Assembly (NCBI RefSeq): GCF_015207655.1
Contig: NZ_JADEWN010000060.1
Coordinates: 1-37,948, forward strand
DNA: 37,948 nucleotides
Direction of reading: 5' to 3'
Source of the DNA: Gloeocapsopsis crepidinum LEGE 06123
GTDB taxonomy: Bacteria > Cyanobacteriota > Cyanobacteriia > Cyanobacteriales > Chroococcidiopsidaceae
The notes below the pieces were generated by a model. That model worked only from the letters and a program-made list of their open reading frames with translations, was not told the DNA's origin and did not search any database. Of the stretch, positions 16,285 through 24,643 are shown piece after piece (the first letter of the stretch is position 1; each line of letters starts with the position of its first letter). The position numbers and the translations under genes are program-made.

Positions 16285-17607
16285 ATGATGATACAACAAA
16301 CTCGAAATGCGTTTAAACGATTTTCTCAAATAGCATTCATCCTAACTCTAATCATTGTATTGACATTATCACTATCGGGATGTCAACCGATATCAAATAC
16401 ACAAGCAACCAGTATTACTAAAATAACATTTTGGCATGGTGTTAATCCGCCATCCAATCGAGACGTACTACAAAAATTAGTCGATCAATTTAATCAAGAA
16501 CATCCAGATATTCAAGTAGAATCACTTTACATTGGACAAGCCGAACAACAATTACCCAAAATTTTGGCAGCAGTAGTCGGCAATGCACCACCAGATCTAT
16601 TATGGTTCAACGCCACATTAACAGGTCAACTTGTAGAACTTGATGCGATTCGCCCTATCGAAGACTGGCTAACAGCATTACCCGTCAAAAATCAACTCGA
16701 TCCTGCTTTATTTGAATCAATGGAGTATCAAGGACACATTTGGTCAGTACCATTTGGGACAAATAATTCAGGAGTATTTTATCGTCCTAGTTTATTTCAA
16801 GCTGCGGGAATTACAAAACTACCTGAAACTTGGGAAGAATTGCGCCAAATTGCGCGTCAGTTGACTCGCGATACCGATGGTGACAAGCGTATCGATCAAC
16901 ACGGGATATTTTTACCTTTAGGTAAAGGCGAATTTGCGGTATTTTTGTGGCTACCGTTTATGTGGAGTGCAGGCGGGGAGTTAGTCGCGGATACTCAACA
17001 AGCCGCAGCCGTCGATTTAGCTAATAATCAAGGCGCGATCGCTGCGTTACAATTCTGGCAAAATCTCATCGCTGATGGTTCCGCCGTGTTGTCGTTACCC
17101 GAACGCGGTTTTGAAATCGATGATTTTCTGGCTGGTAAAGTCGCAATGCAACTGACAGGACCTTGGACACTGGGACAACTCAAAAGTACTGGTGTCGATT
17201 TTGGCGTGTTTCCCATTCCAGTTGATAAGCGCCATGCTACTGGAATTGGTGGTGAAAATTTATTTGTATTCAAATCTACACCACAACGCGAACAAGCCGC
17301 ACTCAAGTTTACTGAATTTGTCTTAAGCGAACAATTTCAAACTCAATGGGCAATTGGTACAGGTTACTTACCTGTGAATCTCAAAGCGCGAGAAAATGAC
17401 CAATACAAAGCATTTACAGCAGAACAGCCAGCGGTGCAAGTCTTTTTAGATCAAGCACAGTATGGGCGATCGCGTCCCATTTTTCCTGGATACAGTCGCG
17501 TCTCAGAAAATATTGGTCGGGCGCTAGAAGCCGTGTTACTACGCAAGAGTTCACCTACTGAAGCCCTACAAGCCGCCCAGCAGCGATTAAACTTAATTTT
17601 TCAGTAA
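16285..17607 (+). CDS. Sugar ABC transporter substrate-binding lipoprotein (2)
   Basis: A 440-aa paralogue of the divergent lipoprotein on the left. Signal and lipobox: LTLIIVLTLSLSGC (Cys33). Motifs: KITFWHGVNPPSNRDVLQ, PPDLLWFNATLTGQLVEL, SVPFGTNNSGVFYRPSLF, PETWEELRQIARQL, DTDGDKRIDQHGI (a near-perfect DxDGDxxxD calcium loop), GKVAMQLTGPWTLGQL and GGENLFVFKSTPQ. It binds a sugar, polyol or glycoside for an ABC importer. The gene converges on glucokinase with 6 bp between the stops, and the grouping suggests sugar uptake and phosphorylation. No membrane components are seen nearby. The start is ATGATG with a poor ribosome site. Confidence 0.9.
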   Translation: MMIQQTRNAFKRFSQIAFILTLIIVLTLSLSGCQPISNTQATSITKITFWHGVNPPSNRDVLQKLVDQFNQEHPDIQVESLYIGQAEQQLPKILAAVVGNAPPDLLWFNATLTGQLVELDAIRPIEDWLTALPVKNQLDPALFESMEYQGHIWSVPFGTNNSGVFYRPSLFQAAGITKLPETWEELRQIARQLTRDTDGDKRIDQHGIFLPLGKGEFAVFLWLPFMWSAGGELVADTQQAAAVDLANNQGAIAALQFWQNLIADGSAVLSLPERGFEIDDFLAGKVAMQLTGPWTLGQLKSTGVDFGVFPIPVDKRHATGIGGENLFVFKSTPQREQAALKFTEFVLSEQFQTQWAIGTGYLPVNLKARENDQYKAFTAEQPAVQVFLDQAQYGRSRPIFPGYSRVSENIGRALEAVLLRKSSPTEALQAAQQRLNLIFQ

Positions 17608-17613
17608 TCTTGT

Positions 17614-18651
17614 TTACAGTTTAGCTGCATACAAAGCCGCGCCAACTAATCCAACTTGCGGGTTTAGCACAATATAGACTGGTACATCTTCTAAAATTGA
17701 ACGCATCCGCCCTTTACTTGTAAAAGCATGAAGAAAGTTGCCTTCTTGAATGAGTGGAAGGATTTTAGGCGCAATTCCACCTGCTACATAAAGCCCATTG
17801 TAAGGCAGAAGTTTTAAGGCAAGATTCCCAGCTTCTGCACCGTAGGCTTCAACAAACATTCGTAACGTTTGTTCGCTGAGGCGATCGCGCCCTTCTAGGG
17901 CAGCCGTTGAGATTGCCGCCGCCGGATCGACACTTTTTTCACTTCCTGCTTGTTTTTCCCAGGTACTCACGATTTGAGCGATCTCAGGGGATTCTGTAGC
18001 ATAAGAGCGATCGCGTAAAAACTGATAGATTGCAATAATACCTAAACCTGAAACAACCCTTTCAACCGAAACTCTTTGAATATCATGCTTATCAAGCAGA
18101 TACTTCAAGAGCAAAAATTCTAACTCAGATCGCGGTGCAAAATCTGCGTGTCCGCCTTCTGAAGCGAATACATCAAACTCTTCTCCTTTTTTGATCAAAA
18201 ATCCTTGTCCTAACCCAGTTCCTGCGCCAAGTACTGCAACTGGGGCTGATGATTGCGGTTTACCTGCTTGCAGCGTATATATATCTTCTTCCTTTAAGCC
18301 TAAAACACCATAGCTAACTGCGGCAAAATCATTAATTAACGAAATTGGTGCAATTTTTAATTCTTGTTCTAGACGTTGTGAATCGAGAAACCACGCCAGA
18401 TTCGTCAGTTTTACAGTATTGTTGACGACGGGACCTGCGATCGCAAAACACGCTTTTTGTGGCATTGTATCTTTACCAGTTTTCTCTGCTGCGGTAGCAA
18501 GAAAATGCCGGACAATTGGTACTAAATCTGTATAATTGCGGCTACTGTAGCGTTCTTCATACAGCGTTTGGATCTTGCCTATTTCTGGCTGCTGCACTAA
18601 GCGCAAAATCGTTTTAGTTCCACCAATATCGCCCGCTAATAGTAATCTCAT
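17614..18651 (-). CDS. glk: Glucokinase
   Basis: A 345-aa ATP-dependent glucokinase of the Glk family (PF02685). Motifs: GDIGGTKTILRLV (phosphate 1), KACFAIAGPVVNNTVKLTNL, the catalytic Asp in INDFAAVSYG, VLGAGTGLGQGFL, SEGGHADFAPRSELE and VAGGIAPKILPLI. It phosphorylates glucose to glucose-6-phosphate in the cytoplasm, feeding glycolysis or the oxidative pentose phosphate pathway. A good ribosome site (AGAGGA) sits 3 nt before the ATG. It follows the histidine phosphatase gene on the same strand, with 65 bp between them holding two small hairpins. Confidence 0.95.
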   Translation of the reverse strand: MRLLLAGDIGGTKTILRLVQQPEIGKIQTLYEERYSSRNYTDLVPIVRHFLATAAEKTGKDTMPQKACFAIAGPVVNNTVKLTNLAWFLDSQRLEQELKIAPISLINDFAAVSYGVLGLKEEDIYTLQAGKPQSSAPVAVLGAGTGLGQGFLIKKGEEFDVFASEGGHADFAPRSELEFLLLKYLLDKHDIQRVSVERVVSGLGIIAIYQFLRDRSYATESPEIAQIVSTWEKQAGSEKSVDPAAAISTAALEGRDRLSEQTLRMFVEAYGAEAGNLALKLLPYNGLYVAGGIAPKILPLIQEGNFLHAFTSKGRMRSILEDVPVYIVLNPQVGLVGAALYAAKL

Positions 18652-18664
18652 GTTTCCTCTGCAC

Positions 18665-18702
18665 TGCTCTTTTTAGAGCATATAGGCAGGCGAGATACCT
18701 GC
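18665..18702. repeat. Two adjacent short hairpins between phosphatase and glk
   Basis: 18665-18680 is a perfect 6-bp stem, TGCTCT-TTTT-AGAGCA. 18686-18702 pairs GCAGG with CCTGC across a 7-nt loop and looks like a decayed copy of the palindrome at 31797-31815. Transcripts towards glk read through both, so they could act as an attenuator or processing site, or be a mobile palindrome. Confidence 0.45.
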
Positions 18703-18716
18703 GCTAGTATGACTTT

Positions 18717-19364
18717 TTAGTTAAACCGAATGACTTCTTCAACTTTGCTTAAATGAGATGTATCTCCTGCTAATTCTAGTAACCAGTCTGGCTCTTGACG
18801 TACAACTTTGACTAAACTGCACAAAGATGCTTTGACTTGATCTTTCGCACTTGCACCGACAAGCCCCACAGCACCACCCAACACTGATGCACCGTGTCCT
18901 ACTAATAGAATATCTTCTGAAAAGAACTCATCAGCAAGAATTGTTGTGGTTTTCCCTGCACGTACTAGCATTTCGGCGTGAGTTTCAGGATATTCTGGGG
19001 TAATGCGCGAAGTATAGCTCAGATCAATTCGCGGATATAGTTTAGTTAATGCCTCAATTGATAATTTTTCAGGCATTTCTGGAAACCAAGCAGGATTTAA
19101 CCATTCACTCAAGCCCGCCTCTAATTTGATTGGTAAATCTAAAGCTTCAGCGATTTGGTTTGCTGTTTGCACTGTACGCAAGAATGGAGAAGCAAAAATA
19201 TGGGCAATGTTTTCCGATTTCAAGCGTTGTCCTAATTGATAAGCCTGTACCACTCCATCATCCGAAAGCGGCGGGTCGAAGCGTCTTTCGGCAGTATTGA
19301 ACCACTCTGGGTTAACAAAGTCAATGCGGTTTCCGTGTCGCGCAATCCAGACAATTTGACTCAT
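18717..19364 (-). CDS. Histidine phosphatase (phosphoglycerate mutase-like) family protein
   Basis: A 215-aa protein of the two-His phosphatase superfamily. The N-terminal RHG motif is present (QIVWIARHGNRIDFV, the nucleophile His following Arg), then DPPLSDDGVVQAYQLGQRL, the phosphate-pocket Arg in FASPFLRTVQTANQIAEAL, and the second catalytic His in EDILLVGHGASVLGGA. Family members include small-molecule phosphatases and protein regulators; the substrate is unknown. It lies upstream of glk on the same strand, which fits but does not prove a role in sugar phosphate metabolism. A purine-rich GAGAG precedes the ATG at a long spacing. Confidence 0.87.
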   Translation of the reverse strand: MSQIVWIARHGNRIDFVNPEWFNTAERRFDPPLSDDGVVQAYQLGQRLKSENIAHIFASPFLRTVQTANQIAEALDLPIKLEAGLSEWLNPAWFPEMPEKLSIEALTKLYPRIDLSYTSRITPEYPETHAEMLVRAGKTTTILADEFFSEDILLVGHGASVLGGAVGLVGASAKDQVKASLCSLVKVVRQEPDWLLELAGDTSHLSKVEEVIRFN

Positions 19365-19393
19365 GCAATAAAATCTCTCGTATGCTCCAATCG

Positions 19394-19829
19394 TTACTGT
19401 AGCGAAGACAAACGTACTAGGAGTGTTCCTGCTGATAAAATTGGTAAATTACTGCCTGCAAAATCTTGAGTATCACGCGTAACAATAGCATCTAAATTTT
19501 CTGATATCGCACACGCTAACTGAATTGCATCCTCATGCATCAGCTATCTGGGATGATATGGCAGCTTCTAAAATATTCTGGTCAACTGTACAGACTTACA
19601 TCAGTACCAATAATTCAGCGATATCTTGTTTTGCTAATGCGATGCCTTTACTTTTTCTAGCAATGTAAAAAATATCAGTTAAAGTTGTTGCTGTAACATA
19701 ACCTTGAAGCTGCTTAGATTCAATAGCGTTCAGTAAAGCTTTAGCATCTATAAAAAAAGGTTCGCGTAGTAATAGAGCATCTAAAATGATATTTGTATCT
19801 ACTAAAACACGTATTAAAGGTACTTCTCC
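19394..19829 (-). pseudogene. Broken PIN-domain toxin
   Basis: Reading after the antitoxin gene, the frame encodes IRVLVDTNIILDALLLREPF, a clear PIN-domain start with the catalytic Asp. It continues through LLNAIESKQLQGYVTATTL and TDIFYIARKSKG, but a TAA interrupts it at 19596-19598 (..ELLVLM* VCTVDQNILEAA). A frameshift follows near 19535-19550, after which the C-terminal half reappears in another frame (HEDAIQLACAISENLDAIVT, RDTQDFAG, the acidic residues of a PIN active site) and ends at 19394. No ATG, GTG or TTG is available at the expected start either, although an AAAGGAG site is present inside the antitoxin 3' end. It is therefore a dead VapC-like toxin unless recoding occurs. Confidence 0.8.
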
Positions 19830-20050
19830 TTTAAACGGTTTTCTAAGATCGCATCAATTTCTTTGTCAGTTGGAGGTGGTGTATCAGTCTTTAGAGAGCC
19901 AGCCAATCGCTCTACAATTCCCTCGGTAGGTTCTGGGCGCGGTCTTAGTTCGTTACTTAAAGATCGCACGATCGCTTCTACTAATAACAGGCGATCGCTA
20001 ACTGATAATTGATAAGCTTCCTTACGTAATTCTTCCCAAGACATTGACAT
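19814..20050 (-). CDS. Antitoxin-like protein of a toxin-antitoxin pair
   Basis: A 78-aa protein: MSMSWEELRKEAYQLSVSDR, then LLLVEAIVRSL and a charged C-terminus rich in Glu, Lys and Pro. The short helical N-terminus and acidic/proline-rich tail fit cyanobacterial antitoxins paired with PIN toxins. It has a strong ribosome site (AGGAG, 8 nt upstream). The toxin frame begins overlapping its 3' end but is disrupted, leaving an orphan antitoxin, possibly kept because it can neutralise related toxins elsewhere or simply not yet lost. Confidence 0.75.
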   Translation of the reverse strand: MSMSWEELRKEAYQLSVSDRLLLVEAIVRSLSNELRPRPEPTEGIVERLAGSLKTDTPPPTDKEIDAILENRLKEKYL

Positions 20051-20162
20051 ATTTATTACTCCTTTGAAGTGACTGGTGACTAGCAGCTAGACAATTACCG
20101 ATTACCCACAATATTTTAGTGATTCAACTGAGATAGTATTAGTCCATCATTAAGGCAATTTA

Positions 20163-20846
20163 CTATTTATAAACACGTAGTAACTGATTTCCACCTTTTT
20201 GAAATTCGTATGCAACTTGCTTAATTTCTGTTGTATAACCCTGATTTTGGAGATGAGTTATTACCGGTTCTAACCAAGGAGATATATCATTTGAGAAGTT
20301 AACAAGTAAGGGAAAAATGCGAACTTCCTTCGCTACTCGGCACAGTTCTAGAACTGATTGGAGATGAAACTCTAATGAAAATTGCTCAGAATAAGTAAAT
20401 AACAAATGCGCGCATAAAGCTAAATCAAATTCCCCTGAATCAAAGGGTAAATTTGGCAACTCAGCCGTAATGTATCGCCCTGCTGCAACTCCTGTAGGGA
20501 AGTCATCAAGAAACTGGCGCATCGCCGCCATTCTAATTTTCCCTAATTGTTCTGGCGACTCAATATCTTGCCATACTAGATGATCGCGAGTTTCCTGAAC
20601 GCCCTTGAGAATCACTGGATAAGTTTCTTGAATACGTTGGGCAATTTCCGCATGAGTAAACTGATAAATTGGGTCACAAGAAACAACCTTGTAACCCCTT
20701 TTTGTTATCTCTGCATTAAAACTTGCAGGACCACCAGCACAATCAAGAATTCTTAATTTAAAATCGTCAAGTGTCAAACCAAACATCTTGATATAGTCTG
20801 GTAAAGATCGTCCCCAAGGAACAACATTCTCTAATTGAAAACTCAC
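20163..20846 (-). CDS. Class I SAM-dependent methyltransferase of unknown substrate
   Basis: A 227-aa protein starting at a GTG with AGAGGA just upstream. It has a Rossmann-type SAM site: FKLRILDCAGGPASFNAEI (motif I, with GGPASF in place of the common GxGxG), KVVSCDPIYQF (acidic end of beta 2) and LPFDSGEFDLALCAHLLFTY (motif II/post-I region). The middle has DHLVWQDIESPEQLG, possibly part of the substrate pocket. The C-terminus is LEPVITHLQNQGYTTEIKQV followed by a short beta hairpin. The substrate cannot be read from the sequence. It is 22 bp downstream of larE on the same strand and likely co-transcribed. Confidence 0.8.
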   Translation of the reverse strand: MSFQLENVVPWGRSLPDYIKMFGLTLDDFKLRILDCAGGPASFNAEITKRGYKVVSCDPIYQFTHAEIAQRIQETYPVILKGVQETRDHLVWQDIESPEQLGKIRMAAMRQFLDDFPTGVAAGRYITAELPNLPFDSGEFDLALCAHLLFTYSEQFSLEFHLQSVLELCRVAKEVRIFPLLVNFSNDISPWLEPVITHLQNQGYTTEIKQVAYEFQKGGNQLLRVYK

Positions 20847-20868
20847 AATTCCTCTATTTAATTCAAAC

Positions 20869-21690
20869 TTATACTGAAGTCATCACCTGCGGCAAAACTT
20901 GATTTAGCTTACCGCTACGATAGCCCTCCAAGTCCAATGTGACATACACAAAGCCAAACTCCTGAAACGCCCCTACTAGCGTCTGTAAATCGGTTGTTAA
21001 GATAAATTCCTTAATCTTCTCTGGCGGTAACTCAATACGCGCCGTATCGCCCTCAGAACGAACGCGGAGATTTTGCAAACCTAATTTCCGCAGATACATT
21101 TCCGCCCTACCTACGCGTTGCAACTTAGCCACTGTAATTTCTTCGCCGTAAGGAAAACGCGAACTTAAACAGGGTTGCGCGGGTTTATCCCACCACGGTA
21201 AACCTAAGTGTTGCGACATTTGACGAACTTCAGCTTTGGTCATACCAACTTCAGCTAGAGGCGATCGCACGCCACGTTCTTTTGCAGCTTGAATTCCTGG
21301 GCGATAATCGCGCAAGTCATCAGCATTCACACCATCCACAATATAGGGATATCCCATTTGTTGTGCTAGCGGTTTAAGTGTGTCGTGTAATTCACTTTTG
21401 CAGAAGTAGCAGCGATTTACTGGGTTGGCTGTGTAGTTAGGATTATCCATTTCATGTGTTTGGATAATCTGATGTGTGATACCAATTTGTACAGCTTGGA
21501 TTTTGGCGTCTTCCAACTCTTCAGGTAACAGTGATGGAGATACCGCTGTCATTGCCAAAGCGCGATCGCCTAAAACATCAAAAGCAATCTTAGCAACTAA
21601 GGTACTATCAACTCCCCCAGAGTAGGCAATTAAAGCCTGTTCCATGTCTTGAAATAATGCTTGTAGTTGCGCTAGTTTTGTCTCCAGCAT
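20869..21690 (-). CDS. larE: LarE-type PP-loop sulfurtransferase, three-cysteine form
   Basis: A 273-aa PP-loop ATPase. The loop is YSGGVDST (res 23-30), followed by DNPNYTANPVNRCYFCKSEL with C94 and C97, and DKPAQPCLSSRFPYGEEIT with C174. LarE adenylates the carboxylates of a pyridinium-dicarboxylate nucleotide and inserts sulfur, to make the nickel-pincer cofactor of lactate racemase-like enzymes. The Lactobacillus enzyme sacrifices its single Cys (C176, equivalent to C174 here). The extra CxxC puts this protein in the group known to bind a [4Fe-4S] cluster through three Cys, where sulfur can come from the cluster instead. No larA, larB or larC is present in the window. Confidence 0.9.
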   Translation of the reverse strand: MLETKLAQLQALFQDMEQALIAYSGGVDSTLVAKIAFDVLGDRALAMTAVSPSLLPEELEDAKIQAVQIGITHQIIQTHEMDNPNYTANPVNRCYFCKSELHDTLKPLAQQMGYPYIVDGVNADDLRDYRPGIQAAKERGVRSPLAEVGMTKAEVRQMSQHLGLPWWDKPAQPCLSSRFPYGEEITVAKLQRVGRAEMYLRKLGLQNLRVRSEGDTARIELPPEKIKEFILTTDLQTLVGAFQEFGFVYVTLDLEGYRSGKLNQVLPQVMTSV

Positions 21691-21825
21691 TTTTGTTCAT
21701 CACTCACAATTTGTCCTTAGATCCATTGTAGAGAGAGTGGCGCTTTGGCTAGTTACTCGTTAGGAGTGTTGAGTGTTGAGTTATAAAAATTCTTTTAATT
21801 CAAAACGTGCTAAGGCACCGCTACG

Positions 21826-24603
21826 CTAACAGAATTCAAAACTTAGAACTTCGCGAAGCGGTAAGTGGAGTGTGAAGCAACTACCGCGCCTTAATTCTGA
21901 CTGTACGGTAATATCGCCACCGTGGAGTTGTGCAAGCTTACGTGATAAAGCTAAGCCTAAGCCCGTACCTTCATACTTACGATCCAAGCCGCTATCTAAC
22001 TGCTGAAAAGGTTGAAATAATTTGGCTAAATCTTCTTGGGAAATACCAATACCTGTATCAACTACAGCAAACTGAATTTCTGTTGATGTTTGGGCGATAT
22101 CTAAAGTTACCGTTCCGAAGTCAGTAAATTTAATTGCGTTTGCTAAAAGATTAACTAAAATTTGCTTTAAACGGCGTTTGTCAGCAATACAGCTAGTAAC
22201 ATCTGGTGCAATTTGTAATTTGAGTTGTAATCCCTGTGCTTGAGCGCGTTCTTGTAACATTGATATACAGGCGTCGGCAACTTCTGCTACAAAAATTTGT
22301 TCTAATTGTAGTTCTTCTCTTGCTGTTTCAATTTTAGTTAAATCTAACAAATCATTAATAAGTTCTAATAAGTGCTTTCCGGAAGCAGAAATTAGTTCTA
22401 AATATTGCATTTGTTTATCATTTAATATACCAAAAACTTGTTCTATAAGGACACTAGAAAAACCTAATATTCCTGTAAGTGGCGTACGTAATTCATGACT
22501 CATATTACTTAAAAACTCAGTTTTTGCACGATTAGCCGCTTCTGAAAGTTGTTTTTCGTGTTCTAGTTCTTGGGTACGTTGCTGTACAATTTCTTCTAAC
22601 GATTCATAACTGCGGGCATTATAAAGTGCGATCGCAGCTTGTTCAGCAATGCGCTGTAATAAGTTAATTTCTTCAGACGTAAAAGTACGATATGTAGTTG
22701 TTGTCTGTAGTGATAAACCACCAAATAGCTGATCGCGCACAAAAATCGGTACACTCAGTACAGAAAGAGTTTGAGCTTGTTCAATTTGCTGTAAACGTGC
22801 TGGTGTTGATGGCTCCTGAGCATAATTAGGAGCATGAAAGAAATGGCGGCAAAAAAAATCAGAATCGGGATCGAGTAAGTCAGGCCAATCGGCAATTGGT
22901 GCGGTAAAATCTCGCATAGAGATAACCTCTTCATGCATCCGCCATTCGTTGAGCACTTGAATTTGCCTATTCGTAAAAGCAAAGATGACAACGCGATCAA
23001 CCGCGAAGTATTCTCCTGTAAGTTGGACAATTTGACATAAAACACCTTGCGGATCGAGACTAGAGTTAAGGGTACGACTAATTTGATTGAGCGATCGCTC
23101 TTGTAGTGCTTGTCGTTCAATGCGCTCAAAAAGTCGGGCTTGTTGCATGGCGATCGCAACGATACTAGCTACTTGCTCAGCAACTTCTTTTAGCTTGGTA
23201 GGAAAATTACCCAAAGAAGCTTTCGCTAAATTAAGCGAACCAATCAGTTCTCCTTGAGCAATTAAGGGAATGTTTATGTATGCACGTACCTGATTTCCTA
23301 ACAATAATGCTGCCGCTGTTGGCATTTCTGACGCTAGCGTTTCCTGGACAACATTCATCTCGCCACGTTGTAAATTTTCAAGCTTGCCAAATGCTGCGAG
23401 AGGTAAACAGATCTCTGGTACAAGAGTTTCGCTATCAGTGCGGATAGCCAGCAGAGTAAACTCATTTTTTTCAAAATCAAACATTGCTAGACTGATCCGC
23501 GTACAAGGTATGATCTGAGCAATTTGTGCAACTGCAGCTGCTGCGATATCACTTAGCGATCGGGTTGCTAAAATCGCTTGGTCAAGTTCGTGTAAAATTT
23601 TTAGGCGTTGAGCAGAATAATTAAGTTCTGTTTCTGCTTGCCTCCGCTGTGTGGCAAAACCTCCTAATAAAATACCAGTCAGTGAAATCGCCATCATGCC
23701 AAATTGCAAGGCAAAAATATTGGAATTACCCAGCTTTGCCTGAATTAAAATAGCGACACCAATATTGATAAACAATACTGCTGCTGCTGCTCTTTCAAAA
23801 CCATGCCGAATTGCGATCCAGATTAACGGCATAAACACAAAATAACTGTAATCTAGACTTTGTCCACGTTGTGCTCCGTAAGCTGCCCAAATTGCAACAG
23901 ACAGCATAGCTATTTCTAACAGCAACTGGGGACGTTGTTTCGGTGTCAAAGGTATTAAAGGAGGCTCTACCGCTGGTGCTTCTTGCTCTTTGTAAGTCCA
24001 AATCCAAGGTAACTGACGCAGCAAGATTACAAGAAACGGTGTGAGCATTGCAATTCCTGTCGCTGCTCCCGCCCAGGAGTGCAACGTGTATGTTAACCAA
24101 CCTGATAAAGGGATTACTCCCAGCACAACAATGTTTAATGTTTGCAACGCACCAACGACTAGAGGCGTTACTATGGTCATGACGACAATAAACCACATCA
24201 CATCGCGCAAGGTGCGTAAGCGCGGGTTGATTTTAATTATTCGCAGCAATAAAGCACAGCCACCACCATAACCAAATGTTGTGGCTAAGTTAAAAAGTAA
24301 CAGCGTATTAAAGCCTAAATCGTGACTCGTAATTAGGTATTCATGTACGAGTGTATTTAAAAATAATGCAGGAAGATAACGTAGTCCAAATACTAAAAGG
24401 ACCGCGACATCTAACCCTACAGGTGGATACCAAACAAAAATTTCTGGTGCAGTCGTAAAGAATAATGCAATTTCATCGAATGCTGCCCAAATTATCAGAT
24501 ATGCTTGAAGCATTCCTAAATAACGCAGCGGTTGGGGAATGCGTTGCTGCAATCGCAGGAGTGCCCTAGAAATCTTTGAACTAAGGGTGCTTGTTGTCGT
24601 CAT
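21826..24603 (-). CDS. MASE1-GAF-GAF sensor histidine kinase
   Basis: A 925-aa membrane sensor. Residues ~20-315 hold a MASE1-type multi-helix membrane domain (YLIIWAAFDEIALFF, IFVWYPPVGLDVAVLLVFGL, FGYGGGCALLL, FMPLIWIAIRHGFERAAAAV). Then come GAF1 (~340-490), GAF2 (~505-660, FAVDRVVIFAF, LSVPIFVRDQLFGGLSL), a coiled linker (EEIVQQRTQELEHEKQL), HisKA with the phosphorylated His in FLSNMSHELRTPLTGILGFS, and HATPase with VVDTGIGISQEDL and YEGTGLGLALSRKLAQLHGG. The GAFs lack the Cys/His signature of cyanobacteriochromes, so they may bind small ligands. The GAF2-kinase half is a close copy of that in the next gene. No DNA-binding domain is present, so the output is through a separate receiver. 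Confidence 0.9.
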   Translation of the reverse strand: MTTTSTLSSKISRALLRLQQRIPQPLRYLGMLQAYLIIWAAFDEIALFFTTAPEIFVWYPPVGLDVAVLLVFGLRYLPALFLNTLVHEYLITSHDLGFNTLLLFNLATTFGYGGGCALLLRIIKINPRLRTLRDVMWFIVVMTIVTPLVVGALQTLNIVVLGVIPLSGWLTYTLHSWAGAATGIAMLTPFLVILLRQLPWIWTYKEQEAPAVEPPLIPLTPKQRPQLLLEIAMLSVAIWAAYGAQRGQSLDYSYFVFMPLIWIAIRHGFERAAAAVLFINIGVAILIQAKLGNSNIFALQFGMMAISLTGILLGGFATQRRQAETELNYSAQRLKILHELDQAILATRSLSDIAAAAVAQIAQIIPCTRISLAMFDFEKNEFTLLAIRTDSETLVPEICLPLAAFGKLENLQRGEMNVVQETLASEMPTAAALLLGNQVRAYINIPLIAQGELIGSLNLAKASLGNFPTKLKEVAEQVASIVAIAMQQARLFERIERQALQERSLNQISRTLNSSLDPQGVLCQIVQLTGEYFAVDRVVIFAFTNRQIQVLNEWRMHEEVISMRDFTAPIADWPDLLDPDSDFFCRHFFHAPNYAQEPSTPARLQQIEQAQTLSVLSVPIFVRDQLFGGLSLQTTTTYRTFTSEEINLLQRIAEQAAIALYNARSYESLEEIVQQRTQELEHEKQLSEAANRAKTEFLSNMSHELRTPLTGILGFSSVLIEQVFGILNDKQMQYLELISASGKHLLELINDLLDLTKIETAREELQLEQIFVAEVADACISMLQERAQAQGLQLKLQIAPDVTSCIADKRRLKQILVNLLANAIKFTDFGTVTLDIAQTSTEIQFAVVDTGIGISQEDLAKLFQPFQQLDSGLDRKYEGTGLGLALSRKLAQLHGGDITVQSELRRGSCFTLHLPLREVLSFEFC

Positions 24604-24643
24604 GAATCTCTGTGTACTCCCTGAGCTTTGGTCGCTAGCTCGA

